A stretch of DNA of 64,000 nt from Candidatus Woesearchaeota archaeon (GTDB lineage Archaea; Nanobdellota; Nanobdellia; Woesearchaeales; JACPBV01), in the NCBI GenBank assembly GCA_019323195.1, contig JAHWHQ010000036.1, forward strand, positions 1 through 64,000, written 5' to 3'. The translations under genes and the position numbers were made by a program. Positions 36,001-44,852 of this stretch are shown here, piece after piece. The notes under the pieces are model-generated. The model did no database searches. It was not told where the DNA came from and saw only the letters and a list, made by a program, of their open reading frames with translations. The first letter of the stretch is position 1, and each line of letters opens with the position of its first letter.

Positions 36001-36035
36001 CCGGAGAGGAAGGACAGGGAGGATGGGGTGATTAG
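29997..36035 (+). CDS. Giant secreted Cys-rich/Ig-like protein (2012 residues)
   Basis: Residues 5-27 form a signal peptide (ARYSLVLVVIVLMAMLSFKLALA). Parts in order: a Cys-rich region with many CC pairs (about 28-410); a carboxypeptidase-regulatory-like beta domain (about 413-490: GYVYNLLDNARIADADINAY, then NNGEYTLSNMPYGGYKIYAS); a fibronectin-III-like piece (about 505-590); a second Cys-rich run (about 600-915); and a string of Ig/Big-like domains with the linkers LDKDPPDYSL, VDAIPPATVV, VDNGVPQLNL, YDLDAPLIDA (about 915-1840). A final Cys-rich tail (about 1850-2012: CSNNDNDQTNC, CDTCSGLEHDSNPSDGMCDT) ends without a membrane helix. It starts inside RHH gene 2 and its TAG directly abuts the next ATG, so translation is coupled. 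Probably a surface stalk or adhesin; function unknown. Confidence 0.85.
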   Translation: MNKAARYSLVLVVIVLMAMLSFKLALADEGCCYAKATHQCTYSIKGTPQETTETACLVSSNNIWDDDPTCAGIPECEMGCCCQSNQPLYTIRGECDVRKLEWVKTNEEGCNYHCISGIPACKPNCEVNGGECVGVGGKLAAAGKRYCGADGSLYDNWADCLQCMEEASLPECGLDAAITVKCTYDDIIYPPENGGYLCLNGVYVPGDKSACVGDCSTGGTMITADCFCGGVKKSDGYCCVDGMHYPTQAGWKACNDAAGSTCEGVGFVCSDACDTAEDRNAAFDYGSCTDATKCCPTDLPYCCEKEAVSYAYCCDQYEECTGTDLYNEPESDPYRYIYKSCNAGDLSKKPCTAECKRLECSQGNWRINSGANTHPTLTHCYCDGSPRDISFDGGYCCADGGDGKYQTTPCIIETGDVLGYVYNLLDNARIADADINAYRFGTKIGYTVTNNNGEYTLSNMPYGGYKIYASKDGFKANSIDVDLIAPQLQNKNIGLIPYTEGPCDSCSPPAPVITAEPVRGKEGIELSWNIPEDTSFCSSSLTDSFVIEKKEAAKKLAEMRTDQAILIDNDVSWDTTYTYSTTAHYTTNAISTSQDSFPVSPGSAFCEGIYSDDMEFCLSDGFIQADTNNYRYRCDHNNNLVNVYLSSPSSQMGPSCTDEGKDVCVGPDTTGETECIEQPDCREMGDFKPFGLYYDEDSCLDNGDSWCYYDSSTTIIDKCDNCRAKSCYDYKSKEACEADNCRAGGLYIDRETGANNGCKWIHTWEEYGKGICYDPDFNGQECGLCSNEGDLFFNTGCTQTICSALGKCYSSSDGCMECAEGTACEDYENEEACVGIVGNEQEIDFVNNAGCGINNIPLEIQPSNDACGLGVCKWDSTMKSCYKDADDDLVEDCGEGEVICMKDSKPPVTSPEMSIPNIGLSGHHIQFIVPYQGWSYAEKFYYCVDASNTCCPTSEKNLDCVVNTGKCTVIGGVNPVEDLADSEYTSKGPGIYYIRYYSVDNYKNTEEVKSLAFYLDKDPPDYSLTYETEKEGEKEGQAISSLEINLESDECISCSYMMVVPLIGDPVKSGGFVLGEADKVSKLEFSGLEDGIYTCTTNCFDDVGNEMKKDWQIVVDAMQEITQFYPYDKTLKKTQIDFSVNTTDDSTCTATGILGYSGADITFTQEQISRNKFAHTYSGTFGDGTYHLEVDCEPVLGVKKPDSVFLSFTVDAIPPATVVKSGGEVFDFSAWHRTDTEPPLKLSLECDDPDLGDQPGEFGCEHTSEYIKYCLGPSCTLSDDDPSSIPITGDYSTYISYYSVDKGGNIETTQTKLVKVDNGVPQLNLNPPANDVVNTPEITITGTYSDGLSGVKEVVIFIIDYDDVSFKSIKIAPAPSGLLSYNTQLFGGRNIILVSVEDNAGNKIEDSFEVFYDLDAPLIDAEVFNHEGYGIRNKSGGRYAEYGKDITLGAGITDDSSISSAKVTLECNTESSFSRCSSYTKTTFDLEQDPYDAKIFGKVLSGSLPIGNYTATFEAWDNFNQYGKTNLWFLVNDTAKVSFQLRPDAPPVTYSPSLTLTGTASEAGILVSAYLCDENCLNCGDTAASSDYGDATNDPKEGFRDVALVDLVYLDPPKEGETTILWKGSAFDSITRHIGAGDFLRFSDDATGTFYEILSINSAYHPLGFYINTIELRNEIKQNINRGTVSAYDYGTPTGWFELGLALSSGTQCVVVAAERIATGVRAKSIARKITYDTSGFDITLEEPSDGVVNYVDFDAAGNSMPIRIKTERGGSGFRADCVISHTADIIAGGFAGKVMGTTDKITHIFTLNSDSCKENGGDYCLIGGTSAYPVNHHHYAVECTPSDPSYANMASQTTEVCFTAATYGLQTGGLPRGVNICQASTGCGSSVPVACGGAVDCTDTDHSSSQSDCIEEDICKWSGSYGCGTSCHPGFEDNDNDGVCIDASVVCSNNDNDQTNCLAQNACKWCPAGATSNANKCLQESCDTCSGLEHDSNPSDGMCDTGEEGQGGWGD

Positions 36036-39000
36036 ATGAAGAAGAGATACCTCGCCTTAACATCATTCCTTGTTTTGGTCAGCCTAGTCCCTTTTGCGTT
36101 ATCCTATAACTGGATGAAATCATCACAGGGAACAGATATAACCAACAACCCTTCTCCTACTCCCTGGGTGAAGTATTATCCTGATAATTACAGGCCGTTA
36201 ATGGGGGAGACCTATATAAAGGATAAAAGCACCAACCATAAGATAGTCTTAGGTAGCGGATTTGAGAATCCTGTCGATACATACAGCTCTGATGCAACCG
36301 GCAGCTATGTAAAATGGGAATATCCCTTTTCCGCGAATCTGCCAACAGGCAAATACGCATTCCATACAAAAGCAGCAGACCTTTATAGCAACGAATTTGA
36401 GTATGATATGGATATTATCATCGAGACAGTCCCTCCAACTGTAAAACCTTATTCAAATCCAACTGAAGGTGCCAGCGGATTTATCTTTGAAGGAAATACG
36501 CAGACAGACCAGATAGAGCTGGGAAGCGATGTAACGATAAAAGCCAAGGTGGAGGATAAGGATAATGGGGTGGATATTAAGGATACGGTAGTTACGCTTG
36601 TTAATGTTGTTGTCAGCGGAACGGCTGCTGATGGCACTCCAATTACTCCTGTTACTTACGAGATGGAGGATGGGAATAACGATGGGGTCTACGGGCTTAC
36701 TATCCCTTCCCCAACTGGGGGGGATTATATGGCTTCTTTTACAGCCTATGACAGCCTTTCTGACACTGTTTCAGGAACAGGGAATATAAACGATACAGTC
36801 AGTGTCAGCTTTACTGTGGGGGATACGATAAAGCCGGCTAAGCCTGTAATATGGCCATTGCCGCAATACACACAGAAAGGGGATGCAGACAATCAGCTTA
36901 CGGTTGTCGGATATATTGGGGAACAAGGTACTGTAGATGCCCATGTTTTCCAGCCAGGAGAATCCATCCTTTCCTTCTCTACAACAGCACAGGATGGTGC
37001 TATGCCATTAGAGAATATAGCCCTGCAGGAGAAGTATCTTGCAGGCGGGGGGTATTATGAAGAAGATACAGAGATATACATTCCAGATTATGATGCAGGC
37101 AAGATAACCTCTGGGGATTACCTTGCCTTCTATAACCACCAGAGGACAAATTTTGCAAGATACGGCGTGGCATCTAAAGATAATGTTCCCGGGGATAGAA
37201 CAAAGGTCGTTCTTGTACAGGGGCTGGAGAAGGACGTTCCTGTCAATCCAACATCATACATCAGCGTGGCAGATAAGCCTTTGCCTCCAGGCTATTTTGA
37301 GATTGGCCTTACCTTATACCATGGCCAGAATAAGGTACAGCTGCTCAGTTATGACGCAGCAGGGAATTTCGATGATATAGAATTCAGCATAATAAGCGAT
37401 TCAGTAAAACCAAAAGGAAGGATCATATCTCCCTATGATGAGATAACGAATAATGATAAGACGCCTGTGAGCTTAGAGCTTGACGGGACAGGATCAGATA
37501 TCGACCCGGATTCGATTGTTATGGACATCAATGGGCCATGCAATATGCTTGACCTTGCTGTCGGAGAAGATCTGGCCTTTGAGGGGGAGATAGCCACATT
37601 TGAAATAACCGGCAAGAATTACTGCAAAGGAAAGGACCAATACCTTAATGGTGATTATACAGTGACTTTATCCGCAACAGACATGGCCGGCAATGAGAAT
37701 ACCTCTATTGAATTTGGCTTTAAGGTAGATACTTCAGCATCTTCGGGCCCGGAATTAACTATAATTAATGGTAATTCACTGGAGCTAGAGGGAACATTAT
37801 ATACGAGCGAGACAATGCCTGAAATAAAGGCTTCCTTCCCAAAAGATACCCAGGTAAACAGCTATTCTCTCAAGGATAAGACAAGCGGAACAGAACACCA
37901 ACTGGAATATACTAAGCTGGATGATAAACATTTCACGTTTGAGGTTCTCTTTCCTGCCCTTGCTGAGGGAAGTTATGTATTTGAAATCAATGCAAAAGAA
38001 GATCGTCCTGGAGCGGTCTCTACCTCGTTCTCTTTTGACATAATCGTGGATACAACAGCGCCTAATCTGGAGAATATTATCGTTCCGTCAACAGTAGAAT
38101 ATGGCTCAGAGGATGTTGTTAAGCTGAAAGCGACAGACCCTGTTGGTGTTGACAGCGTCAGGATAAAGATAGGGGACAGTTATTATAGCCTGGACAGATA
38201 TGAAAATGGCCTATTCAATATATCCACAGAAGATTTCCTGCCTCATGAGCCGCCTTTTACTTATGCTATCTTGTTCGAGGCTAAAGACCTGCTGGGAAAT
38301 GAGCAGCTGACTGATCATGGCGAGATCGAATTTACAGACTCAACGCCTCCTGAAGTTACTGTCTTAGAGCCTGAGACTGGCTATACTAATAAGGCCCCAA
38401 ATACAATAAAGATAGGGACAGATGACCCCTCATACTGCAGGTTCTCCTGGAGAGGGGATTTCCTTGAATCGTTTGTCTATGACTTTAGCTCATCTGACAA
38501 GCTGACACATAGTTATGACATTGACATTTCAACCCATGATGATGAATGGGACCAGGATCCTCCCAATACATTCAACTATTATGTCGAATGCAGCAATATA
38601 TTTGACCTAAGCACAGGAATCCTTAAGATGCAGATAATAGTTGATACTGATTCGCTCAATATAATAAGCGCTGATTCTGCCAAATTGTCCTATTACAGCG
38701 ATAATTCTGAGAATACCATAACAGTAAAGACCAATAAGCCAGCAAGGTGCAGGTATTCAGATAATACAGATGAGGATTATGAGAATATGGACAACTCTAT
38801 GGGGGAAGAATTTGTAACGGAAAACTCTGTAACAGAAGAATTTGATAACGGGGATCATCAGCTTTTCATAGACTGCAGGGACAAGGCAGGAAATACTGCA
38901 GACAATCCTACATCTGTAAGCTTTACAGTTGATGTTGATGAGGATGTTTCTATATTATCTTCAGGGCCGGGAGGGGTGCTCAATGACAATACCCCTACCT

Positions 39001-42000
39001 TATGGGCAAAGCTCAACAAGGATGCAGAATGCACATTTGAGGAAATGCAGCCGACATCACATACAACTATAAGAGAGGGAGGAAGGATATATTATCTCTA
39101 TTACCATGATGTTGCCAGCCAGCTGGATGAAGGGCTGCATGAGTATAAGGTTAGGTGCTTTAATGTAAAGGCAGTTTATGATGATATCTCCTTTACCTTA
39201 GATACAGAACCTCCAGAAAAACCGGAGATAACCTCTCCTGCAGATGACAGCCTTGCAGGGGACAGCCTAACAGTGACAGGAACAACCGATGATGATGCAA
39301 GAAAGGTTTTCTTTTATGTTGACAATGCTTATCTTGGGTATGCGGATGTTGATGGCCAAGGCTTTGCAAAAACATTGGACTTATCTGGCTTTGATGACGG
39401 GGATCTAGTCATCATGGTTAATGCAGAGGATGAATTCCGGCAGAATGGAAGGAGCGGGGAGGATTCTGTTACGGTTGTTAAGGATACAGTCTCGGAGCAG
39501 CCAAGACTGGATGAACTTCCACAATATACTAATAGCGGTTTTGCTGAAGTTTTAGGAAGCGCTGAGCCAGGTTCTACTGTCTACTTTTATAGGTTTTACC
39601 TTCCAGGGCAGGAAGGAGATTCTGTTGCAACTACAACCGCAACTTCGGATGTTGATGGCCCATTTTCATCCTCCCTTAGCTTAAATGAAGGAAGCAATTA
39701 TATCTATGCCAGAGCAACAGACACAATGGGCAATCCATTAAGCGAAAGCTCGAATGAGGTATTTATGATCTATGATGCTCAAAGCCCTTCATTCACCGGC
39801 ATGAGCCCTGCTGATGGAGACACTGGCGTTTATGGAGAGAAGCTGATAATTAGCGTTTTGGTTTCTGATAATTACGAAATTAATGAAGACAGCGTAAGCT
39901 TCCTTATAGACAACAATGAGGCTGTATATGAAAAGGCTCATGAGCAGGGGGGGATAAGGCTAACTGTGGAGGCTGACCTTGATGATGGCCAGCATACCGC
40001 TTATGTAAGCGCTGAGGATGCTTCCGGCATCCTTGGGTATGCGGAATGGAGCTTTGATACTTTTATCCCTGTCTCATGCCTTTCCTGGGCCTGTGACAAG
40101 GAGGCAGACAGGTGGTGCGACAATGGCGCCTGGAACACCGCAGATTACTGCACATATTGCGGCATAGAGGATTCTGATTGTGAATCTGAAGTTACATGCG
40201 CAGCTGACGAGTGCGATACATCAGCTAACGAATGGTGCGACAGCGGGGTATGGAACACCGCAGATTACTGCATACACTGTGGCATGGAGGATTACCAATG
40301 CGGCGCTTTGCCTCCAAACTTAATAGGATTTTCAATTAACGGGGATGCAGCAGAACAGGGGGATTATGCAGATAATTTAGAGATAGAGGCAGGGTTTGAA
40401 TATGGCAGGGAGGCTGTCCTGGAGGATATCCAGCTTGATGATCAGACCATAGCCAACTGGCAGGACATTTATGAGACTGAAGACAACATAAGGTTCTATT
40501 ATGACCTTGGAAGCCTGCAGGAAGGTGGGCCTTATAAGCTTACTATCAGGGCCTCTAATGAAGGGTTTGCCCAGAGCACAGATTCCCTTCTGTTTTATGT
40601 CGATACCTCAGCCCCTACAATAGACATAGATGATTCAATTGATACCTTAGTCAGCAGCCCTTATGTCCCTATCTACGGGACTTATGCAGAACCTAATCTC
40701 AGGCATATTAAGCTGAACAATATCCTGTTAGATAAGGCAGATATAGGGATAGGCAGCTTCAGCAGGAACCTTAACCTCCCTGTTGATGCTGTGACTGATG
40801 TCCAGGCCGTCATTGAGGATAAGGCAGGAAATACAGGGCAGGATAGCATCTCTATAGAGGTCAGGACAGGAGAACTTCTATTGGAGATAGAAGAGCTGCC
40901 TGCAATTACAAAAGAGGATTCTTTCACTTTGGAAGGAACGACCATGCCTGATATTGATGTTGAAATAGATGTCAATGGAGATGAAATTCTAACTCTTAAT
41001 TCTGACAGCAACGGGGACTTTTCACAGCAGCTGGATATGGATAACGGGCTGCATGACGGGAATAACATGATCATCGTAACGGCAGAGGATGGTGCAGGAA
41101 GAACAGCATCTGTAAAAAAATATGTGCATATAGACAGGGAAGGGCCTGCCATAATATCAAGAAACCCTGATGCTGGCGAGCAGGGTGATTTCAGCAGGAT
41201 AACCCTTACACTAGAGGATATAAGCGGGATAGCAGAGGATTCTGTCGTCCTGAAGCTGGACGGTGAAACAGTTCAACATAATTTCAATGCCCTCATAGGG
41301 AGCCTTTCATATGGCATCTCTTCCCTGGAGAAAGGAAGCCATACCCTTGAGATAAGCTCGGAAGATAACCTTGGCAATTCGATGAGCAGCTCATGGGATT
41401 TTACGATAAACAGGGGTGCTCCGCTTATTGTTATGGTATCTCCTGCAACTGATTTTGTGGATGAGCTGCAGCCTGTCTTTGAGCTTGAGATAGATAACTA
41501 TGATTCTGTTGAGCAGCCAACTTTAGTTGACTCTGATGAGAATGCTGTTGATTTAATCTTATTGTCTAAAGACCCATTCAGGTACATGAGTGCCGCTTTG
41601 TTGGATGATGGCCAGACATATAAATTCTGGATAAAGGCTGCAAAAGAAGGGAATGTTGCTGAGCTGAATAAGTATATCACAGTGGATACTACCCTGCCCG
41701 AGATAAGGATCGACAGGAAAGCCCTTCCTGATGCTACAGGAAAAGAGATTGTTGATGTGGAAGGGACGTTTGCAGAGGATAATCTTGAAATAATAACAGT
41801 AAACGGCATTGAGGTTTCCCCGCTTGACATGGCACGGGGGAGGTTTATTGTAAGGGATGTTCCTTTGGGCGAGACAACTACAGAGATAAGTGCGGTCATA
41901 AGGGATAAGGCAGGGAATGAAGGGAGTGACACTACCTATGTAGAGGTGGACAGGGATGCCCCTCCTCTTACGATAAGCAGCCCTGCAGAAGGGCAGGTGT

Positions 42001-44843
42001 TCGGAGACAGCACCCTTATAGTATCTGGCGAGACAGAGCCTGATGCTTTACTTTCTATCAACGGCTATTATTACAGCAAATCTGCCGTTTTAGATGACGG
42101 GTCATTCACTGTTAAGTATACTATGGCGCCAGGAGATAATGCCCTTCTTATTACTGCTTTGGACAAGGCAGGCAATGTCGGATCTGAATTGTTAAATGCC
42201 TATTATGATGTTGTATCTCCTGAGATAACGGCTATCAAGCCGGATAAGAATATGAACAAGGCTCCTGTTGAGATCAGGGCAAATCTTAAGGACAGGTCGC
42301 AGATAACTAGGGTTGCTATATCTATATCTGATGATAATGGTTATTATTATAATTATATCCTGCCTCATGATGAATTAGAATCAAGCCAGGAAAGCCTTTT
42401 ATACCTATATTCCCCTCCAGAGGATGATACCTATACGATAACAATAACAGCTGAGGATGAATTCGGAAACAGGAACAGTAAGAGCAAAGAATTCCTTTTT
42501 GATACTGACATACCTTCAGAGCCGGCTTTTAACCTTAATGGGATGGTAATAAGCGATGATTCTCCGCAGCTCATATTCCAGTTCGAGGAAGAGGTCAACG
42601 AGCCTTCTTTGAGCATAAGCGCATCCCTTGAAAGCTCACCAGACCATAAACAGTTCGTGTATTCAACAAGCGTGCTTACCGACGGGATATACCCTTTAGA
42701 GATAACGGCCTCTAAGACTGTAGGGAAAGGCTCGGAAGCAAGCTATTCTTTTGAGTTTACAGTCGATACAACCCCTCCTGTGATTACAATAGACGATTCT
42801 GTGCCTGACTTTGTTGGCCTTCCGCCCTTGGTTGATATAAGCGGTGACTGCTCTGACGCTAACCTGGAGGGAATAGGCTTATCTGTTGACGACGATTCAA
42901 TATATGTCAACTGCGAGGATGGAAGATACCTGGCTGAGGGTGTTTCACTTGGATCAGATAAGGGTATTGATGATGGGGATAAGCAGATAATTGTCATGGC
43001 TTTGGACAAGGCAGGAAATACCAATTCTGCCTCTAAGGTGATAGAGCTGGATACAGGATACCCTGATATTGAGATAACCGGAATAACCAATAATGATGAT
43101 ATAAAATTTGTTTCTGAGATTGATACTTATAAGACAAATGAGGAATCACTTACTATCCTGGGGACATACCAGGACAGCAATTTTGATACGATAGTTGTAG
43201 AAGTCAACGGCATAGTGCTCGATTACCCCAGCCTTACGCTGGATGAGGCCTTAGGAACATTTGAGCTTGATCTAGAGCTGGATGGAGATGACGGAGAGGA
43301 GTTCGAGAATAATATAGTCCTGACAGCAAGGGACAGCTCAGGGCTGGAGGGCATGGCAGACATTACAATAATAAAGGACATGAAAGGGCCTTCTATAGCA
43401 GAGTTTGAGCCCGCTACCAGGGTTGTGGATAATCAAATGCCCTTAATAACTATAACCACCAACGAGTATGCAAGTATGTGTACATTAACTTACATTACTG
43501 ATGTAAACTTCTTAAAAACAGAGCCATTTAACATGGTGGAGGACAATACCAAGTTTTCTGTCCAGATACCTGTCAATCTTAAGGATATAACAGAAGCACA
43601 AAACCTGGACATAACCTGTCTTGACGCTTTTTCAAATGTGGGAAAAGAGACCATCCCCCTGACAGTTGACCTTTTAGACCCTTCGATAGACAGTTTTGAT
43701 CTTTTCTATACTATGAAGATACCATGGGAGACCACTTCTGACTACAAGAAATATCTTATCAAGGGACTGAATTCTCTTGGAGGGACAGCAGCAAGCATAG
43801 CCCTGAACGTCAAGCCTAGCGAAGATGCAAGATGCGCCTATTCCGGCTCAGAGGCCGGCTATTTTAATAATCATGAATATGCCTCAGGCCTGATGCTCTC
43901 AGACAGCACACATACACTGGACGACGGAACAGAGTATACTTTTAACATAATCTGCGAAGACAAGGCAGGAAGGCTGTCCGAGGTAAAGGTTATTGATGTA
44001 TTGGTGGACAGCGACCACCCTGTCACTGCCCCTTCAATAGACCTGGACTCACCTCCAGATTTGGAAGGGCATGTTTTCATTACAAGAAGCCCCACCTTTG
44101 AGGGCTCGATAATATCTTTAACACCCGGGACCGATATCACAAGAAGCCAGCTTATAATCAACGGGACAACCTATGACCTGGCCCTTGATGAGGACGGTAT
44201 GTTTTCTCAGACTATAAATACGTTGCCTGCTGATGCTGTCTACCCCTTTGTGATCCAGGCCGATGTCTCGGAAGATGTGCCTTCTTCAGTAATCGAAGGG
44301 TGGATCAAAGTGGATACTACAGGGCCAGGCGGCTGCGGGACTGTTGCTGGCGTCACTTCCTGCACCGGTGAGCCAGCACAATCAACAACACCTGTTACAG
44401 GAATTATTTGCGGGGATGACCAATGTGACTACAGGGAGAACTGCGTAGAGGACTGCATACTGAGGGTTGACCAATACAGCCTCTTAACCATGTCTTCATT
44501 AACCAGAAAGAACCTCATTGACATATACGGCTATCCAGAGACAGAACAGCTTCCTTTTATCCTGCATTCGGCCTATTATTATTATCCTGATGATACATAC
44601 CTGCTTGTCGGGATCCATCTATTTGAGTCTTCCAAGGAATCGGCCGGCTTTTTAGCCGAAACCCTTGAGGAAGAAGGGGCAACATCATATAAGATAGGCA
44701 CAAATACTGTTTATAGGACTTCAGACTCAATATTCTGGTTAAGCGACAATAAGATAATAATAATATGGACCTATTACGGATCCTCAGATTATCTTGACCT
44801 GGCTTCTGCTTATCTTGCGAGGTATCCAAGCACAACGGTCTAA
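36036..44843 (+). CDS. Giant secreted multi-Ig-like stalk protein (2935 residues)
   Basis: MKKRYLALTSFLVLVSLVPFALS is a signal peptide. Most of the protein is about twenty consecutive Ig/Big-like beta-sandwich domains of 85-100 residues, recognisable by repeated joints such as VDTSAPTIDIDDS, VDTTPPVITIDDS, VDTTLPEIRIDRK and by 'ALDKAGN' strand endings. A pair of 38-39-residue Cys repeats interrupts it at about 1346-1422 (each with WCD.G.WNTADYC..CG.ED). The end (about 2770-2935) has a CGDDQCDYRENCVEDC Cys motif and then a separate compact alpha/beta domain (LRVDQYSLLTM...YPSTTV) unlike the rest, perhaps the anchoring or binding head. Ig chains of this length would form a rod up to about 100 nm, as in giant adhesins. 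No membrane helix. It abuts the preceding gene and is 9 nt before the next. Confidence 0.85.
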   Translation: MKKRYLALTSFLVLVSLVPFALSYNWMKSSQGTDITNNPSPTPWVKYYPDNYRPLMGETYIKDKSTNHKIVLGSGFENPVDTYSSDATGSYVKWEYPFSANLPTGKYAFHTKAADLYSNEFEYDMDIIIETVPPTVKPYSNPTEGASGFIFEGNTQTDQIELGSDVTIKAKVEDKDNGVDIKDTVVTLVNVVVSGTAADGTPITPVTYEMEDGNNDGVYGLTIPSPTGGDYMASFTAYDSLSDTVSGTGNINDTVSVSFTVGDTIKPAKPVIWPLPQYTQKGDADNQLTVVGYIGEQGTVDAHVFQPGESILSFSTTAQDGAMPLENIALQEKYLAGGGYYEEDTEIYIPDYDAGKITSGDYLAFYNHQRTNFARYGVASKDNVPGDRTKVVLVQGLEKDVPVNPTSYISVADKPLPPGYFEIGLTLYHGQNKVQLLSYDAAGNFDDIEFSIISDSVKPKGRIISPYDEITNNDKTPVSLELDGTGSDIDPDSIVMDINGPCNMLDLAVGEDLAFEGEIATFEITGKNYCKGKDQYLNGDYTVTLSATDMAGNENTSIEFGFKVDTSASSGPELTIINGNSLELEGTLYTSETMPEIKASFPKDTQVNSYSLKDKTSGTEHQLEYTKLDDKHFTFEVLFPALAEGSYVFEINAKEDRPGAVSTSFSFDIIVDTTAPNLENIIVPSTVEYGSEDVVKLKATDPVGVDSVRIKIGDSYYSLDRYENGLFNISTEDFLPHEPPFTYAILFEAKDLLGNEQLTDHGEIEFTDSTPPEVTVLEPETGYTNKAPNTIKIGTDDPSYCRFSWRGDFLESFVYDFSSSDKLTHSYDIDISTHDDEWDQDPPNTFNYYVECSNIFDLSTGILKMQIIVDTDSLNIISADSAKLSYYSDNSENTITVKTNKPARCRYSDNTDEDYENMDNSMGEEFVTENSVTEEFDNGDHQLFIDCRDKAGNTADNPTSVSFTVDVDEDVSILSSGPGGVLNDNTPTLWAKLNKDAECTFEEMQPTSHTTIREGGRIYYLYYHDVASQLDEGLHEYKVRCFNVKAVYDDISFTLDTEPPEKPEITSPADDSLAGDSLTVTGTTDDDARKVFFYVDNAYLGYADVDGQGFAKTLDLSGFDDGDLVIMVNAEDEFRQNGRSGEDSVTVVKDTVSEQPRLDELPQYTNSGFAEVLGSAEPGSTVYFYRFYLPGQEGDSVATTTATSDVDGPFSSSLSLNEGSNYIYARATDTMGNPLSESSNEVFMIYDAQSPSFTGMSPADGDTGVYGEKLIISVLVSDNYEINEDSVSFLIDNNEAVYEKAHEQGGIRLTVEADLDDGQHTAYVSAEDASGILGYAEWSFDTFIPVSCLSWACDKEADRWCDNGAWNTADYCTYCGIEDSDCESEVTCAADECDTSANEWCDSGVWNTADYCIHCGMEDYQCGALPPNLIGFSINGDAAEQGDYADNLEIEAGFEYGREAVLEDIQLDDQTIANWQDIYETEDNIRFYYDLGSLQEGGPYKLTIRASNEGFAQSTDSLLFYVDTSAPTIDIDDSIDTLVSSPYVPIYGTYAEPNLRHIKLNNILLDKADIGIGSFSRNLNLPVDAVTDVQAVIEDKAGNTGQDSISIEVRTGELLLEIEELPAITKEDSFTLEGTTMPDIDVEIDVNGDEILTLNSDSNGDFSQQLDMDNGLHDGNNMIIVTAEDGAGRTASVKKYVHIDREGPAIISRNPDAGEQGDFSRITLTLEDISGIAEDSVVLKLDGETVQHNFNALIGSLSYGISSLEKGSHTLEISSEDNLGNSMSSSWDFTINRGAPLIVMVSPATDFVDELQPVFELEIDNYDSVEQPTLVDSDENAVDLILLSKDPFRYMSAALLDDGQTYKFWIKAAKEGNVAELNKYITVDTTLPEIRIDRKALPDATGKEIVDVEGTFAEDNLEIITVNGIEVSPLDMARGRFIVRDVPLGETTTEISAVIRDKAGNEGSDTTYVEVDRDAPPLTISSPAEGQVFGDSTLIVSGETEPDALLSINGYYYSKSAVLDDGSFTVKYTMAPGDNALLITALDKAGNVGSELLNAYYDVVSPEITAIKPDKNMNKAPVEIRANLKDRSQITRVAISISDDNGYYYNYILPHDELESSQESLLYLYSPPEDDTYTITITAEDEFGNRNSKSKEFLFDTDIPSEPAFNLNGMVISDDSPQLIFQFEEEVNEPSLSISASLESSPDHKQFVYSTSVLTDGIYPLEITASKTVGKGSEASYSFEFTVDTTPPVITIDDSVPDFVGLPPLVDISGDCSDANLEGIGLSVDDDSIYVNCEDGRYLAEGVSLGSDKGIDDGDKQIIVMALDKAGNTNSASKVIELDTGYPDIEITGITNNDDIKFVSEIDTYKTNEESLTILGTYQDSNFDTIVVEVNGIVLDYPSLTLDEALGTFELDLELDGDDGEEFENNIVLTARDSSGLEGMADITIIKDMKGPSIAEFEPATRVVDNQMPLITITTNEYASMCTLTYITDVNFLKTEPFNMVEDNTKFSVQIPVNLKDITEAQNLDITCLDAFSNVGKETIPLTVDLLDPSIDSFDLFYTMKIPWETTSDYKKYLIKGLNSLGGTAASIALNVKPSEDARCAYSGSEAGYFNNHEYASGLMLSDSTHTLDDGTEYTFNIICEDKAGRLSEVKVIDVLVDSDHPVTAPSIDLDSPPDLEGHVFITRSPTFEGSIISLTPGTDITRSQLIINGTTYDLALDEDGMFSQTINTLPADAVYPFVIQADVSEDVPSSVIEGWIKVDTTGPGGCGTVAGVTSCTGEPAQSTTPVTGIICGDDQCDYRENCVEDCILRVDQYSLLTMSSLTRKNLIDIYGYPETEQLPFILHSAYYYYPDDTYLLVGIHLFESSKESAGFLAETLEEEGATSYKIGTNTVYRTSDSIFWLSDNKIIIIWTYYGSSDYLDLASAYLARYPSTTV

Positions 44844-44852
44844 AACCATAAA

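Noticed and set aside
19666..36035. Insertion sequence or prophage explaining the giant genes
   Set aside because: No transposase, integrase, terminal inverted repeats or phage structural genes were seen in the region.
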